IMG/VR virus record: IMGVR_UViG_3300003690_000024
Span: 1 to 64,000 of that record
From: a virus
Strand: one strand, 5' to 3'
DNA length: 64,000 nucleotides
This document shows positions 32,161-41,600 of this stretch, in pieces. The stretch's first letter is position 1. Every line of letters starts with the position of its first letter. The position numbers were made by a program, and so were the translations under genes. The notes under the pieces are model-generated. The model was not told the origin of the DNA. It did not search any database and worked only from the letters and a program-made list of their open reading frames with translations.

Positions 32161-32465
32161 TTTACTACGTCGACATAGATGAAACAATTTGTTACTATGA
32201 GGGCCCTAGAGAATATCCGTTCGCGCTTCCTATTCATGAGAATATCAAAAAGATTAATGATTTATATGATGCGGGACACACCGTTGTTTACTGGACTGCG
32301 CGCGGCTCTTTGAGCGGCATCGATTGGAGAGAGATAACAGAAAAGCAGTTTGAAAAGTGGGGAGTGAAGTTCCATGAATTAAGACTCCAGAAGCCGGCCT
32401 ACGATGTATTTATATGTGATAAGGCCATTAATTCAAATATATTTTTTAAAGGAAAGAAACAATGA
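32157..32465 (+). CDS. Small HAD-like phosphatase
   Basis: A 102-aa protein from TTG 32157. YYVDIDETICYYEG is motif I (DxDxT), VVYWTARGSLSGIDW is motif II, and FICDKAIN holds the acidic C-terminal residues. It has no cap domain, as in the capsule biosynthesis phosphatase group. It may dephosphorylate the nonulosonate-9-phosphate-type intermediate. It overlaps both neighbours by 4 nt. Confidence 0.8.
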   Translation: MIYYVDIDETICYYEGPREYPFALPIHENIKKINDLYDAGHTVVYWTARGSLSGIDWREITEKQFEKWGVKFHELRLQKPAYDVFICDKAINSNIFFKGKKQ

Positions 32466-33469
32466 AGAAAGTACTAGTATGTGGTGGTGGCGGTTTTATC
32501 GGTGGCGCCATGGCCAAGAGGCTAAAACAAGATGGGTACTGGGTACGCGTCGTGGATCTGAAGCTTCATGACTTTTTTGACATAATGGAGGTTGTAGATG
32601 AATTTGTACAGGGCGATCTCCGGGACCCTACAGTGTGTGATCAAGTGGTTACTGAGGACTTGGACGAAATCTATCAGTTTGCGGCCGACATGGGAGGCGC
32701 CGGATTTGTATTTACTGGCGAGAATGATGCGGATATTATGCACAACTCAGCCATGATTAATCTCAATATTGCCGAACAGTGTGTTAAGAAAGGCGTTAAT
32801 CGAATTTTTTACTCGTCATCTGCTTGTATATATCCTGAGCACAATCAGCTCGATCCGGATAATCCCAATTGTGTTGAGCACTCCGCATACCCCTCTCAGC
32901 CTGATTCAGAGTATGGTTGGGAGAAATTATTTAGTGAGCGGCTTTGGCTTGCTTTTGCGCGTAATTATGGATTAACAGTCCGCGTCGCGCGCTATCATAA
33001 CATTTTTGGGCCCTTGGGCACGTGGGACGGCGGCCGCGAGAAAGCCCCTGCCGCGTTCTGTAGAAAGGTCGCTGTAGCCTCTGAGGGCGACGAGATTGAA
33101 GTTTGGGGCGACGGTGCACAGACGAGGTCCTTCCTCTACATTGACGAGTGTATAGAGGCTACTAAGCGCCTTATGGATCATCCTACATTTGTTGGTCCTG
33201 TCAATATCGGATCCGAAGAAATGATCGCGATCAACAAGTTCGCCGAGATGGCTATTGAGATCTCGGGCAAAACGCTAACTATTGATAATATTGATGGTGG
33301 CCGCTTCGAAACTAAGTATGGATTCCCTACTCCGATCGGTGTCCGCGGCCGGAACTCAGATAACGCCCTGATTCGTGAAAAACTAGGGTGGGACTATGAG
33401 CAATCGTTGCGTGTTGGTATGGAAAAAACATATCACTGGATCAATCAGCAGGTGCAAGAAAATGGCTAA
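32462..33469 (+). CDS. GDP-mannose 3,5-epimerase-like SDR
   Basis: A 335-aa extended SDR. VLVCGGGGFIGGAMAKRL binds NAD, YQFAADMGGAGFV is characteristic of GDP-mannose 3,5-epimerase, SSSACIYPE carries the Ser region, and YGWEK is the YxxxK catalytic pair. The product would be GDP-L-galactose or a related L-sugar. Bacterial homologues occur in polysaccharide loci. It overlaps the upstream gene by 4 nt. Confidence 0.85.
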   Translation: MKKVLVCGGGGFIGGAMAKRLKQDGYWVRVVDLKLHDFFDIMEVVDEFVQGDLRDPTVCDQVVTEDLDEIYQFAADMGGAGFVFTGENDADIMHNSAMINLNIAEQCVKKGVNRIFYSSSACIYPEHNQLDPDNPNCVEHSAYPSQPDSEYGWEKLFSERLWLAFARNYGLTVRVARYHNIFGPLGTWDGGREKAPAAFCRKVAVASEGDEIEVWGDGAQTRSFLYIDECIEATKRLMDHPTFVGPVNIGSEEMIAINKFAEMAIEISGKTLTIDNIDGGRFETKYGFPTPIGVRGRNSDNALIREKLGWDYEQSLRVGMEKTYHWINQQVQENG

Positions 33470-34349
33470 ATGTCTCGTGACCGGTCACGTGGGCTATATT
33501 GGATCTAAGCTTTATAAAAAACTTCAGGATCTCGGGCATGAAGTGCTTGGGGTGGATCTAGAAGACGAGATCTCCGGCGATGTTAAAAAAGTTTTAAGTG
33601 AAGATACGGATGGCCACTTTCATCCATATTATTCTTCTTTTGAACCTGAGTATATTTTTCATTTAGCATGTTGGCCACGTGTGGTATACTCAATGGAAGA
33701 GCCAGTCGCTACTATGGAAAATAATGCGTTGGCTGGCTCCGTTCTTTTAAATTTTGCTAAAAAGTGTCCGTCGGTGAAAAGGGTTATATATTCTAGTTCT
33801 TCCTCTATTGTGGGTAATGGCCATGGCCCAACCAACCCCTATGCACTTCAAAAATATGTTACAGAGCTAGAATGTAAAATTTATGCCGAATTATTTGGGC
33901 TTGACACTGTTTCTTTAAGGTATTTTAATGTATACTCTGAAGATCAGAAGGCCACAGGGCCTTATGCTACGGCGGTCGCTAACTGGATGGAACACATTAG
34001 AACCTGTAAAACACCCTTCATAACGGGCGACGGAGAACAAAGACGGGACATGATCCACGTTGACGACGTTGTGTCGGCTAATATATTTGCGATGGATTAC
34101 GCAGAGCGATTTGACGGAGCTATTTTTGATATTGGCACAGGAGATAATATCTCTTTAAATGAAATAAAAGAGATTGCTCAGACGTACCATAATATTGAAT
34201 TTGACTACACGCCTCCACGCGATGGCGATGTTTTAGAAACCCGCGCGAACACACAGAAGTTAAAAAATATTGGCTGGAAACACTCTATATCAATTAAAGA
34301 CGGTATACATAGCTGTTTCAAAAATACACAAACAAAGGAGTTAAAATGA
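33462..34349 (+). CDS. NAD-dependent sugar-nucleotide epimerase/dehydratase
   Basis: A 295-aa extended SDR from ATG 33462; the longer frame overlapping the previous gene is rejected. CLVTGHVGYIGSKLYKKL is the NAD site, YSSSSSIVG the Ser site, NPYALQK the YxxxK pair, and RRDMIHVDDV the conserved C-terminal motif. Similar to UDP-glucose 4-epimerases. It closes the glycan block. Confidence 0.87.
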   Translation: MAKCLVTGHVGYIGSKLYKKLQDLGHEVLGVDLEDEISGDVKKVLSEDTDGHFHPYYSSFEPEYIFHLACWPRVVYSMEEPVATMENNALAGSVLLNFAKKCPSVKRVIYSSSSSIVGNGHGPTNPYALQKYVTELECKIYAELFGLDTVSLRYFNVYSEDQKATGPYATAVANWMEHIRTCKTPFITGDGEQRRDMIHVDDVVSANIFAMDYAERFDGAIFDIGTGDNISLNEIKEIAQTYHNIEFDYTPPRDGDVLETRANTQKLKNIGWKHSISIKDGIHSCFKNTQTKELK

Positions 34350-34561
34350 AACTAACCAATCAAGCAATTGGTGCCCTTATGATGGCACTTCAAAAATCAT
34401 TAATGGAACAAAGCGATATAGTTCCAACTCTTCAGGAAATGAATTTTGCGATGAATCCTGAAGATAGTAGTCATTCTACATTAGTGATAATAAACCCTCC
34501 AGTGGTCTCATTCGAAAGTGTAGACTTTACTGAGGATATAGAACAAGAAAGGAAAAATTAA
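34346..34561 (+). CDS. Small conserved phage protein
   Basis: A 71-aa protein with MKLTNQAIGALMMALQKSLMEQSDIVPTL at its start. I recall this short opening from T4-like marine phages, usually near the late sigma factor and baseplate genes. No function is assigned. It marks the return from the glycan block to core phage genes. ATGA overlap and an aaggag ribosome site. Confidence 0.75.
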   Translation: MKLTNQAIGALMMALQKSLMEQSDIVPTLQEMNFAMNPEDSSHSTLVIINPPVVSFESVDFTEDIEQERKN

Positions 34562-34562
34562 G

Positions 34563-34745
34563 ATGGCACAAACACGAACAAGCTTAAAAAAAGCAAAGAC
34601 GTCCACTAAGACAGTTTCTGAGGCCCACGTACGCGAAGTTGTTGATGAGATGCTCAGAACAGCGTTTCGTTCTCATTCCCGCGACCTCGAAACGGTTTTG
34701 AACGATATCGATCGTAGATTGCGACTATTAGAAGAAAAGAGATAA
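34563..34745 (+). CDS. Small hypothetical protein
   Basis: A 60-aa basic helical protein, with a Lys-rich start and a C-terminal helix (LETVLNDIDRRLRLLEEK) that may be a coiled coil. No family recognised; it sits 1 nt after its neighbour. Confidence 0.6.
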   Translation: MAQTRTSLKKAKTSTKTVSEAHVREVVDEMLRTAFRSHSRDLETVLNDIDRRLRLLEEKR

Positions 34746-34750
34746 CGAGC

Positions 34751-35002
34751 GTGCCTCGTTATCAATATTGTTGCTCACACTGTCGTCACACTTGTGTGAT
34801 ACAGCACTTATCTGACGATACAGTATCGATCTGTCCTGCGTGCAACAAAGAGGATGCACTTGTGAAGCAGTTAACTTCTTTCACAAGCATCAACATAAAG
34901 GCTATACCAAAGGCAAAAACCGGACAGGTAACGGAGGAGTTTATTCAAACTGCTCGGCAGGACCTTAAACAGCAAAAAAAAGAATTACTTAACAAAGACT
35001 GA
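34751..35002 (+). CDS. FmdB-like zinc-ribbon protein
   Basis: An 83-aa protein from GTG 34751. PRYQYCCSHCRHTCVIQ followed by CPACNKED gives two Cys-x2-Cys pairs, the FmdB-type zinc ribbon. The remainder is basic and helical. Possible regulator or nucleic-acid binding factor; sitting just before the sigma factor gene, it could aid late transcription, but nothing in the sequence shows that. Confidence 0.7.
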   Translation: MPRYQYCCSHCRHTCVIQHLSDDTVSICPACNKEDALVKQLTSFTSINIKAIPKAKTGQVTEEFIQTARQDLKQQKKELLNKD

Positions 35003-35004
35003 TA

Positions 35005-35334
35005 ATGCTTATATACATCATACTTGCTGTCTCTATTTTACTTAACATACTGCTTGTTTGGTATGTGATAGGACTACTCAAAAAATTCTTTTTTATATCC
35101 GAAACAATGGCCGATACCTACTTGACCGCCAAAGATTTTAGTGTCTTTGTTGAATCAATGTACAGTATGGACAGTTATCATGGGGAGCCAATGATACAAG
35201 AGTTGATGTTTAGAATCCGCGAAGTTCTACAAGAGATGGAAAAATTTAGAGAAATCTTTGAGTATACGATCGATACTGAAATTGAGGATGCCCTAGATGG
35301 TGTTGATGAAGCCGAAGAAGCAGCAGAAGCGTAA
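35005..35334 (+). CDS. Small membrane-anchored protein
   Basis: A 109-aa protein. One N-terminal membrane helix (about 3-26, IIYIILAVSILLNILLVWYVIGLL-like), then a soluble acidic domain ending in a Glu/Ala-rich tail. No family recognised. Its end overlaps the sigma factor start in another frame. Confidence 0.65.
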   Translation: MLIYIILAVSILLNILLVWYVIGLLKKFFFISETMADTYLTAKDFSVFVESMYSMDSYHGEPMIQELMFRIREVLQEMEKFREIFEYTIDTEIEDALDGVDEAEEAAEA

Positions 35335-36001
35335 AAAGAATTTATATTTTACAAAGGTACATGAAGATGCCATCGTAAAGTATGCGAACACGAATGATCG
35401 TCAGATACGCACGATTCTTTATATTGAATATATTCAGCCTGCGTTCGATCAAATGGTCGATAAAATTGTTTATACTTACAGGTTTACTACCTTACCCAAT
35501 ATAGATTATCTTAAAGATGATTGTAAGATATGGCTAACTACTATTTTAAATAAATACGACCCCTCCAAGGGGTCTAAGGCTTTTTCCTATTTTTCTGTTG
35601 TTACTAAAAATTGGTTTATTCATAAGGTAAAGCAAACACAGAAACGAAATCGAACCGAAATTTTCTTAGAAGATATGCTAGAGAGGAAGGGAGAGGAATT
35701 AGAATCCGAAGAGCCTTCGTATGAAGATGAGAGAGAAGAGGCTGAATTTTGGGTATCCTTAAGCAACGAAATTAGTACGTGGGACTCTTTTATGTTAAAA
35801 GAAAATGAGAAAAAAGTATTAATGGCTGTTCGAATCGTATTAGACTCTGCAGATGAAATAGAAATTTTTAATAAAAAAGCTATTTATTTATATCTACGGG
35901 AGATAACGGGGCTTAATACAAAACAGGTTGTCAACAATTTGAAAAAGCTACGAAAAAGATACAAGGTGTTTAGGGATAAATGGGAAAACGGCGAAATTTA
36001 A
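35309..36001 (+). CDS. 55: gp55-like RNA polymerase sigma factor for late transcription
   Basis: A 230-aa protein. ATG 35309 is preferred to 35297; both lie in the overlap with the upstream gene. The central region resembles a sigma region 2: IWLTTILNKYDPSKGSKAFSYFSVVTKNWFIHKVKQ, with the aromatic run that opens promoter DNA. This matches the layout of T4 gp55, the phage late sigma factor. The C-terminal part (about 150-230) has an HTH-like repeat, LYLREITGLNTKQVVNNLKKL, which T4 gp55 lacks. Should direct host polymerase to late promoters. Confidence 0.82.
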   Translation, partial: KPKKQQKRKKNLYFTKVHEDAIVKYANTNDRQIRTILYIEYIQPAFDQMVDKIVYTYRFTTLPNIDYLKDDCKIWLTTILNKYDPSKGSKAFSYFSVVTKNWFIHKVKQTQKRNRTEIFLEDMLERKGEELESEEPSYEDEREEAEFWVSLSNEISTWDSFMLKENEKKVLMAVRIVLDSADEIEIFNKKAIYLYLREITGLNTKQVVNNLKKLRKRYKVFRDKWENGEI

Positions 36002-36297
36002 ATCTTGATGATTATATCGATGAAGCGACTACCAACATTCGCGAGGATCGCGCTATGGCCAAATCTTTATTAATGGATGCAATTCGTGATATGAAATTGT
36101 CTGACTCTGCACGCAAAGAGTTGGGCCCCATCGCAGCCAAGTATGTTGAGAATCTGCAGCGCTCCAACGAGCAACTGGTACGCGTTTCCGGTCTTCTGCA
36201 AAAACAGAAGGCTCAGCATGTCGGCTTAACGGACGACGATCGAGAACAGCTATTTGATTTATTACATGGCGGAGGAGAGGATAATGGCAAAGGATGA
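35980..36297 (+). CDS. Small helical phage protein
   Basis: A 105-aa protein overlapping the sigma gene by 22 nt. Helical and charged, with LDDYIDEATTNIREDRAMAKSLLMDAIRD and KYVENLQRSNEQLVRVSGLLQK. I recall similar proteins between sigma and baseplate genes of marine T4-like phages, function unknown. It overlaps the next start by 14 nt. Confidence 0.65.
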   Translation: MGKRRNLNLDDYIDEATTNIREDRAMAKSLLMDAIRDMKLSDSARKELGPIAAKYVENLQRSNEQLVRVSGLLQKQKAQHVGLTDDDREQLFDLLHGGGEDNGKG

Positions 36298-37636
36298 CGA
36301 AGGACAGAGTGGGGAAGGTGGCCTAGACCTAAGAAGTCTTAGGTTTGGCACCCTTAACTTTTTAAGAGATGATTCGATCAACGATTCGGGCGATCGCCGT
36401 CGCGGAAATCCTCTAACCTTTTTAGTTCAGAGTTTAGGGAAAGCGTATGGCATTGATACGCTGAAGGACGTTATAAATTTTCGTGGAATTGTATTGAAGG
36501 CCGAGAAGGTTAACAAAGACTCAATAGTTCCTATTAACCGTTCTGAAATTTTAAATGCTTATCTTAATGTGTCCTTAGGTGCTAAAATCGTAGCAGCCTT
36601 CACTAGAGATAAGCCCGTATATGTTTATAAGGTTTATATTCCTGAATTAGAGATGAGACCTCCGCCTGTTTCCGCAGACGATCCGATTTTAGATACCTAT
36701 TTTGATGTTTATGACTCGCGCGTCTTCCCAGAAGACGATGCTGAGATCAAGAAAGGAACCGTAGTTACTGTAGTATTTGAGGACTTCAAAAACCTGCTTA
36801 ACCCTCAAATCATTGGTGCCGAAAAGAAGCCACTAATCATCAAAGGACTCCACAAGGGCGGCAGTGTCCTTGAGGCGTTAAGAAACTTTTTTGGTGGCAG
36901 CCCCGGCAAAGGCAAGGTTGGAGATAAGGAAAATGCAAGTGGATCTCCCCGAAATCCCGAAGAAGGCGCCCCAGCGCACTCTACGGGGACCGGTGATGCA
37001 GGATCTCCTGCGCGCACATTTGATGAAAACCCGCCCGACCAGGATCCTGATGCTCCTGTTATTAAGAAGATGTCTGCATCGGAAGTGGAACACATGGCAC
37101 AAAGTGAGGGAATTTTGATGAAGCTCTACAACGACCCTTATGGTTACTGTACTATTGGAGTAGGCCACCTCATACAGGGACGCGTCAACGGAGAGAACTG
37201 GAAGGGCCCCTGCAGTCAAGCAAAGCGACATGGTTTAATCCCATCCAAGTGGCTGAAAGGAGGTCTTCCTCCCGATGGAAACAACACGCGCGCCCCCTCG
37301 GAAACTATGACGAGGTCCGAAGTAATGGCTCTTTTTCAGCAAGACGTCTCCATCCGCGAGAGATGGCTTGTTAGCAAATTGCGACGGATCGGCGATGTTA
37401 GGGTTACCCAAGGCCAATTCGACGCCCTGCTCTCGGTTGTCTATAATTCTGGGGGCGGAAATGTTAGCGAATTCATTATTGACCCCCATCTAGCCAAATC
37501 GCCCCCAGATTTCAGAGGAGCAGCAGAAGCTTTTACAGTGTATAATAGACTGGGCTACCGGAGAGAAGATCATCGCAGGTATCGGGCCGGACTGAATGCC
37601 CGCAGAGAACGAGAGCAGAGCATGTTCTTTACTTAA
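36284..37636 (+). CDS. 5: Baseplate hub protein with T4-type lysozyme domain (gp5-like)
   Basis: A 450-aa protein. ATG 36284 is chosen because a strong ribosome site (ggaggagagg) lies just before it. Residues 1-190 form an OB/hub-like domain. About 195-255 is a Gly/Pro/Asp-rich, probably disordered linker. The C-terminal part (about 262-450) is a GH24 lysozyme: Glu275, Asp284 and Thr290 follow the E-x8-D-x5-T spacing of T4 lysozyme, and GVGHL is conserved. It would cut peptidoglycan as the tail enters. T4 gp5 has its lysozyme in the middle followed by a beta-helix; here the lysozyme is terminal. Confidence 0.85.
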   Translation: MAKDDEGQSGEGGLDLRSLRFGTLNFLRDDSINDSGDRRRGNPLTFLVQSLGKAYGIDTLKDVINFRGIVLKAEKVNKDSIVPINRSEILNAYLNVSLGAKIVAAFTRDKPVYVYKVYIPELEMRPPPVSADDPILDTYFDVYDSRVFPEDDAEIKKGTVVTVVFEDFKNLLNPQIIGAEKKPLIIKGLHKGGSVLEALRNFFGGSPGKGKVGDKENASGSPRNPEEGAPAHSTGTGDAGSPARTFDENPPDQDPDAPVIKKMSASEVEHMAQSEGILMKLYNDPYGYCTIGVGHLIQGRVNGENWKGPCSQAKRHGLIPSKWLKGGLPPDGNNTRAPSETMTRSEVMALFQQDVSIRERWLVSKLRRIGDVRVTQGQFDALLSVVYNSGGGNVSEFIIDPHLAKSPPDFRGAAEAFTVYNRLGYRREDHRRYRAGLNARREREQSMFFT

Positions 37637-37657
37637 AAGAACATAAGGAGTTTATTT

Positions 37658-38671
37658 ATGGGTAGCATTAAATTAGGCGGTAAGCCAAAAAAGTTTAAAT
37701 TTTCATTAGACTTATCGAAGCTGGGAAAGACCGAACGAAAACTATTTGATTCGCTGCCGCCAGTACAGCAGGCGGAATTCGTCGGCCTAGGCGAGAGTTC
37801 TAAAATTGATTTCGATACTCCGGTCTATGTTGCATCCGGAGCAGAACATCAGATAGCAAAAGGAAATGCGTCGATTGTACTCGGAGTTGACCGCCCAAGC
37901 AATCTATATTCTGGTTACGGCGGCCTAAGGAACACTCACTGTGCTTCTATTGATATAGTGGCCGGCCGAATGGGCTACCGCGCCCGTTCGACGACGGAAG
38001 ATGGGGAGTCTGTTAATGTGGATCCTAATTTTAAGTTGGATGCCGCTCGAATCTATATTTCACAGAAAGCAGATCCTGATGGATATTTTGGTCTCGCGGC
38101 GGGCAAGTCGGGAAACACCTCAAAAGAATCGCCCCGAAGTACGGTCGCAATAAAGGCCGATACAGTTCGTCTCATTTCGCGCGAGAATATAAAACTTATA
38201 ACGCGCACTGATGCAGAGAATGCCCAAGGTGGTGATTTGGATACAGGCTATACTGCGCCCTTTGGGATCGACCTTATCGCGATGAATGATGACTCCGGCT
38301 TGCAGCCACTTGTTAAGGGAGATAATTTGCTTCAGTTATTAAAGTCTATGATGGAATCAATCCATGATTTACGAGAGCTGTTCACTAATTTTTTAGAATA
38401 CGACAGAACACTAACTATGGCCCTTCTAAATCACACACACCAGTCACCATTTTTTGGAGCCTCTACATCTCCGTCGTTTGTTAAGCTTTTACCTGAAGGG
38501 ATAAAGGTGATAGTGGACAAACTAACAAACGTCGAACTACAGATGAAGCTTCAAATGCAGAAGCTCACAACACTCCAGCAGGAATATTTGGAAACTCCTG
38601 CAGGGGCAGAAACAACAGATAACGACGGGAATGGGCTCTTCATCTTGAGTAAATTTAACCATACTAATTAG
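37658..38671 (+). CDS. Putative baseplate/central spike-associated protein
   Basis: A 337-aa protein. SGAEHQIAKGNASIVLGVDRPSNLYSGYGG and ASIDIVAGRMG are Gly/Asp-rich loops, then beta-rich segments (STVAIKADTVRLIS, NIKLITRT) typical of trimeric spike repeats, and a C-terminal coiled coil (about 285-315). It immediately follows the gp5-like lysozyme, and since that protein lacks gp5C, this may be the separate needle. No firm family. Confidence 0.65.
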   Translation: MGSIKLGGKPKKFKFSLDLSKLGKTERKLFDSLPPVQQAEFVGLGESSKIDFDTPVYVASGAEHQIAKGNASIVLGVDRPSNLYSGYGGLRNTHCASIDIVAGRMGYRARSTTEDGESVNVDPNFKLDAARIYISQKADPDGYFGLAAGKSGNTSKESPRSTVAIKADTVRLISRENIKLITRTDAENAQGGDLDTGYTAPFGIDLIAMNDDSGLQPLVKGDNLLQLLKSMMESIHDLRELFTNFLEYDRTLTMALLNHTHQSPFFGASTSPSFVKLLPEGIKVIVDKLTNVELQMKLQMQKLTTLQQEYLETPAGAETTDNDGNGLFILSKFNHTN

Positions 38672-38673
38672 AG

Positions 38674-41600
38674 ATGCCAGCACTTCGAACCCCACGTAAA
38701 TATAAAGGCAAGTCAACGGGAATTCCTTTTTCGGCGGTTGAAAAGGGTTCTACGCGCTATAAGCTTAAGCTTAAAATAGATCAGGCCGTTGCGAATTTTG
38801 ATCAGCCTGCGGCAATAGAAGAGGCTGTCGATCGATATATCATTCATTATTTTCCTGAATTTTATATTGCGCTTTATGATCAACCTGCGTTTATGGCGGC
38901 CAATGAGGATCCAAACGACGCCCAGGCCGCTTTTGTCGTTCTGTGGATGTACGAGACATTGAGGGTCCAGCTTGGGAATAAAATAGAAATAGACGCGCAA
39001 TATCCCACCTCTCCTCCCTCCGATAACGAAATAATGATTTTTAGCTTAAGATACGATGTTTTTAAAGCACGGGAGCAACTAACCAATCAAATGTTTCAGG
39101 GTGAGACAGACCAAAAACAAATGCCTTCCTTTGAGGCGAGTCTGAATTACTTTAATAGTGAAAATGGATTCGGCCCCACTGAAAGTCAGACAGAATTTCC
39201 TATCAAAAAGATGCCAGCAATTTCTCAGAGTTTACAGGGTGCTTTCACAAAATTCAGTAAACAGCAGAAACGATCAAGAGGCCCGAAGGCGCCTATATCA
39301 GTCGACTTTAATTCTGTGGGGACCTCAGTTGGTAAAATAATGGCTACCCTCGTTGGTGAGCTCATGGAGACAGTTAAAGGCGCCGGCAGAACTTATAAAT
39401 TTAGAGAAGGGGATACCTTAACACTTTATTTTGGGGCCTCTACTTCGTCACCGTCGACTGAAAAGGCTGTTGTGGTTCCTGATTCTGTGATCACGGATAT
39501 AAAATATTTAGCTACCGATAAATCAATTGCCGCAGAACAGTTAAAAGTGGGACACTTTTCTCTCGTAAAGTATAGTCCACTTATAAAGGATAAGGTTGTG
39601 TTAGGCGCCTTAAAAAACTACAGTTTAGTCCTGAAGATGGATAAGGAAGCCTCCAAAAGGGGCCCCAATTCGTTTTCGGTTGATGAATTTTTTGGGGAAG
39701 CACTTGGTGTCGACACCGCTGACGGCTTTCCTTTAGAGTGGGACACATCCAATGATTCTGATGTGGAACAGGACGATGAAAATAATGCTTTAATAAATAC
39801 GGCAGTTGACCTAGGAATCATTGATATTGCCGACACCGCCGGTCTTCAAGTGAGCATCGCCGCGTATACCACAGAACAGCTTACCACTCTCAACGCAGCA
39901 GTAACCCAAAATCCCGAGCTTTATACCGAGGTGTTTGCGGGACAAGAAAAGAAAAAAGATGAAGCTTCCCCCGACTTTTTAAACCAGATTGAAAAAGTAT
40001 TAGCGGACGGCCCGATGGGTGCTGTTGCCGACAATAGCCCAGTGGGGGCATTTTTCCGCCACTTTGGTATCGATACACTCGTAAAAGAGGCGCTTTTGTG
40101 CCTTACTTTTGGGATAAATTTTGAAATCGATCGCATTACTGCCCTTATCGGCGAAATTAAGGGCCTAGCTTTCAGTGGCAACATAGTAGTAGAGTTTGGG
40201 GGTTCAGTTAAGGGAGTTACAAAGCCTCAAATATCGCTCCCTTCTCTCGGTGATCTCTCGTTAAGTTTCCCAATGTTTACCATTACAGGCGATATCTGGA
40301 AGATGATTCTAGAGATTATTATTGAAAGTCTTGAAAAAGCCTTAATTCAAGTGATTGCTCAGCTTGTAGAGCTTCTTCGCGAACTGTGTGACTTTAATAA
40401 TCCAAGGTCCCGAGATTATGGCGACACAAATATGCGCGATCTGATGCCCCTCACAGCGCCAGGCACAAAACGGGGCGCTAGGGGACAAGAGGACGACTCT
40501 AATCCTGATATGGGCGCGCAACACGACCCGTTTGATCCCTTTAGGGGCTCCAATGTAGAGGAAGCCTCGGGGATGACACCAGATGAGATCCTCGACTATC
40601 TTGAAGATCTTTCATCTATTTTAAGTTCTATGGAGATATGTGTATTGCTCACTAATCCAGCATCGGCCGAAGAAGATCTCCTTCAAAAAATATTAGATTA
40701 TAATTTAGCGTACGGGGCCAATGCACAAGTTGCACAACAGATGACCACCTTTACAGAAATCATAGGATTTTTTGCTGAGTTGGCCAAAGTGGTGGATGTA
40801 ACAGACTTGTGTAACGAGATCGCAAACGAGGTTGCAGTTCTTAATCAAGACAATCTCTGCCTTACCGAAGATGACATCCAATCTGTTAATATGGATGATG
40901 TGGATAATATTGAGACTCTTTTGGATATTTTGAAAAACGGCTTGCGACCAGGCGTTGCGGGAGTTCCGGAGGTCTTCAGGCCTAATTTCGAATGTCCAGA
41001 TAAACCCAACTATGTAGAAGACCCCACCTTTAGAAAATCAATCTACGAGACACTCAATGTTCTGATAGAAACGGTTGAGCTTCAGTTTAGCTATTCGACA
41101 GAATCTATTAAGAATGTACTGTTGGACTCCCGACTGACTGCAGCCGGCGGAGCGGCGTTTGATGCGATCGGCGCAGCTGAAGTTCCGCCTCTCTCTGAAG
41201 AGTGGGCTCCGGCGCCTAATAAGGCGATGATTGATATATTGAAGGCTATGATACAGGGCTTCGAAAACGTTGAGCAATATTCGGACGACATTGAAGACTG
41301 CATCAACGATAATCAAGATGTTTTTGGTTTAGACGTAAATCTCGACTTCGACGACATCACCAGGATCCTGAATGTCGTAAAAGAAGGAATGGAACTCGGC
41401 TTCGCTACTGGTGGACAACTAGGAGGCCTTGTCGACACGCTTGGAGACTTGTCAAACGCCTCGGAGCAAGGTACCCCTCTCATATCACGAAAAGTTTTCA
41501 ATAAACGCTTTTTGAGAGAATTTGAAGATTATATTCTCATTAGCCAGCCCTCGACCGGTTCCACGGGTGCGCCAACATGGAACCAAAACATTCTCAACTC

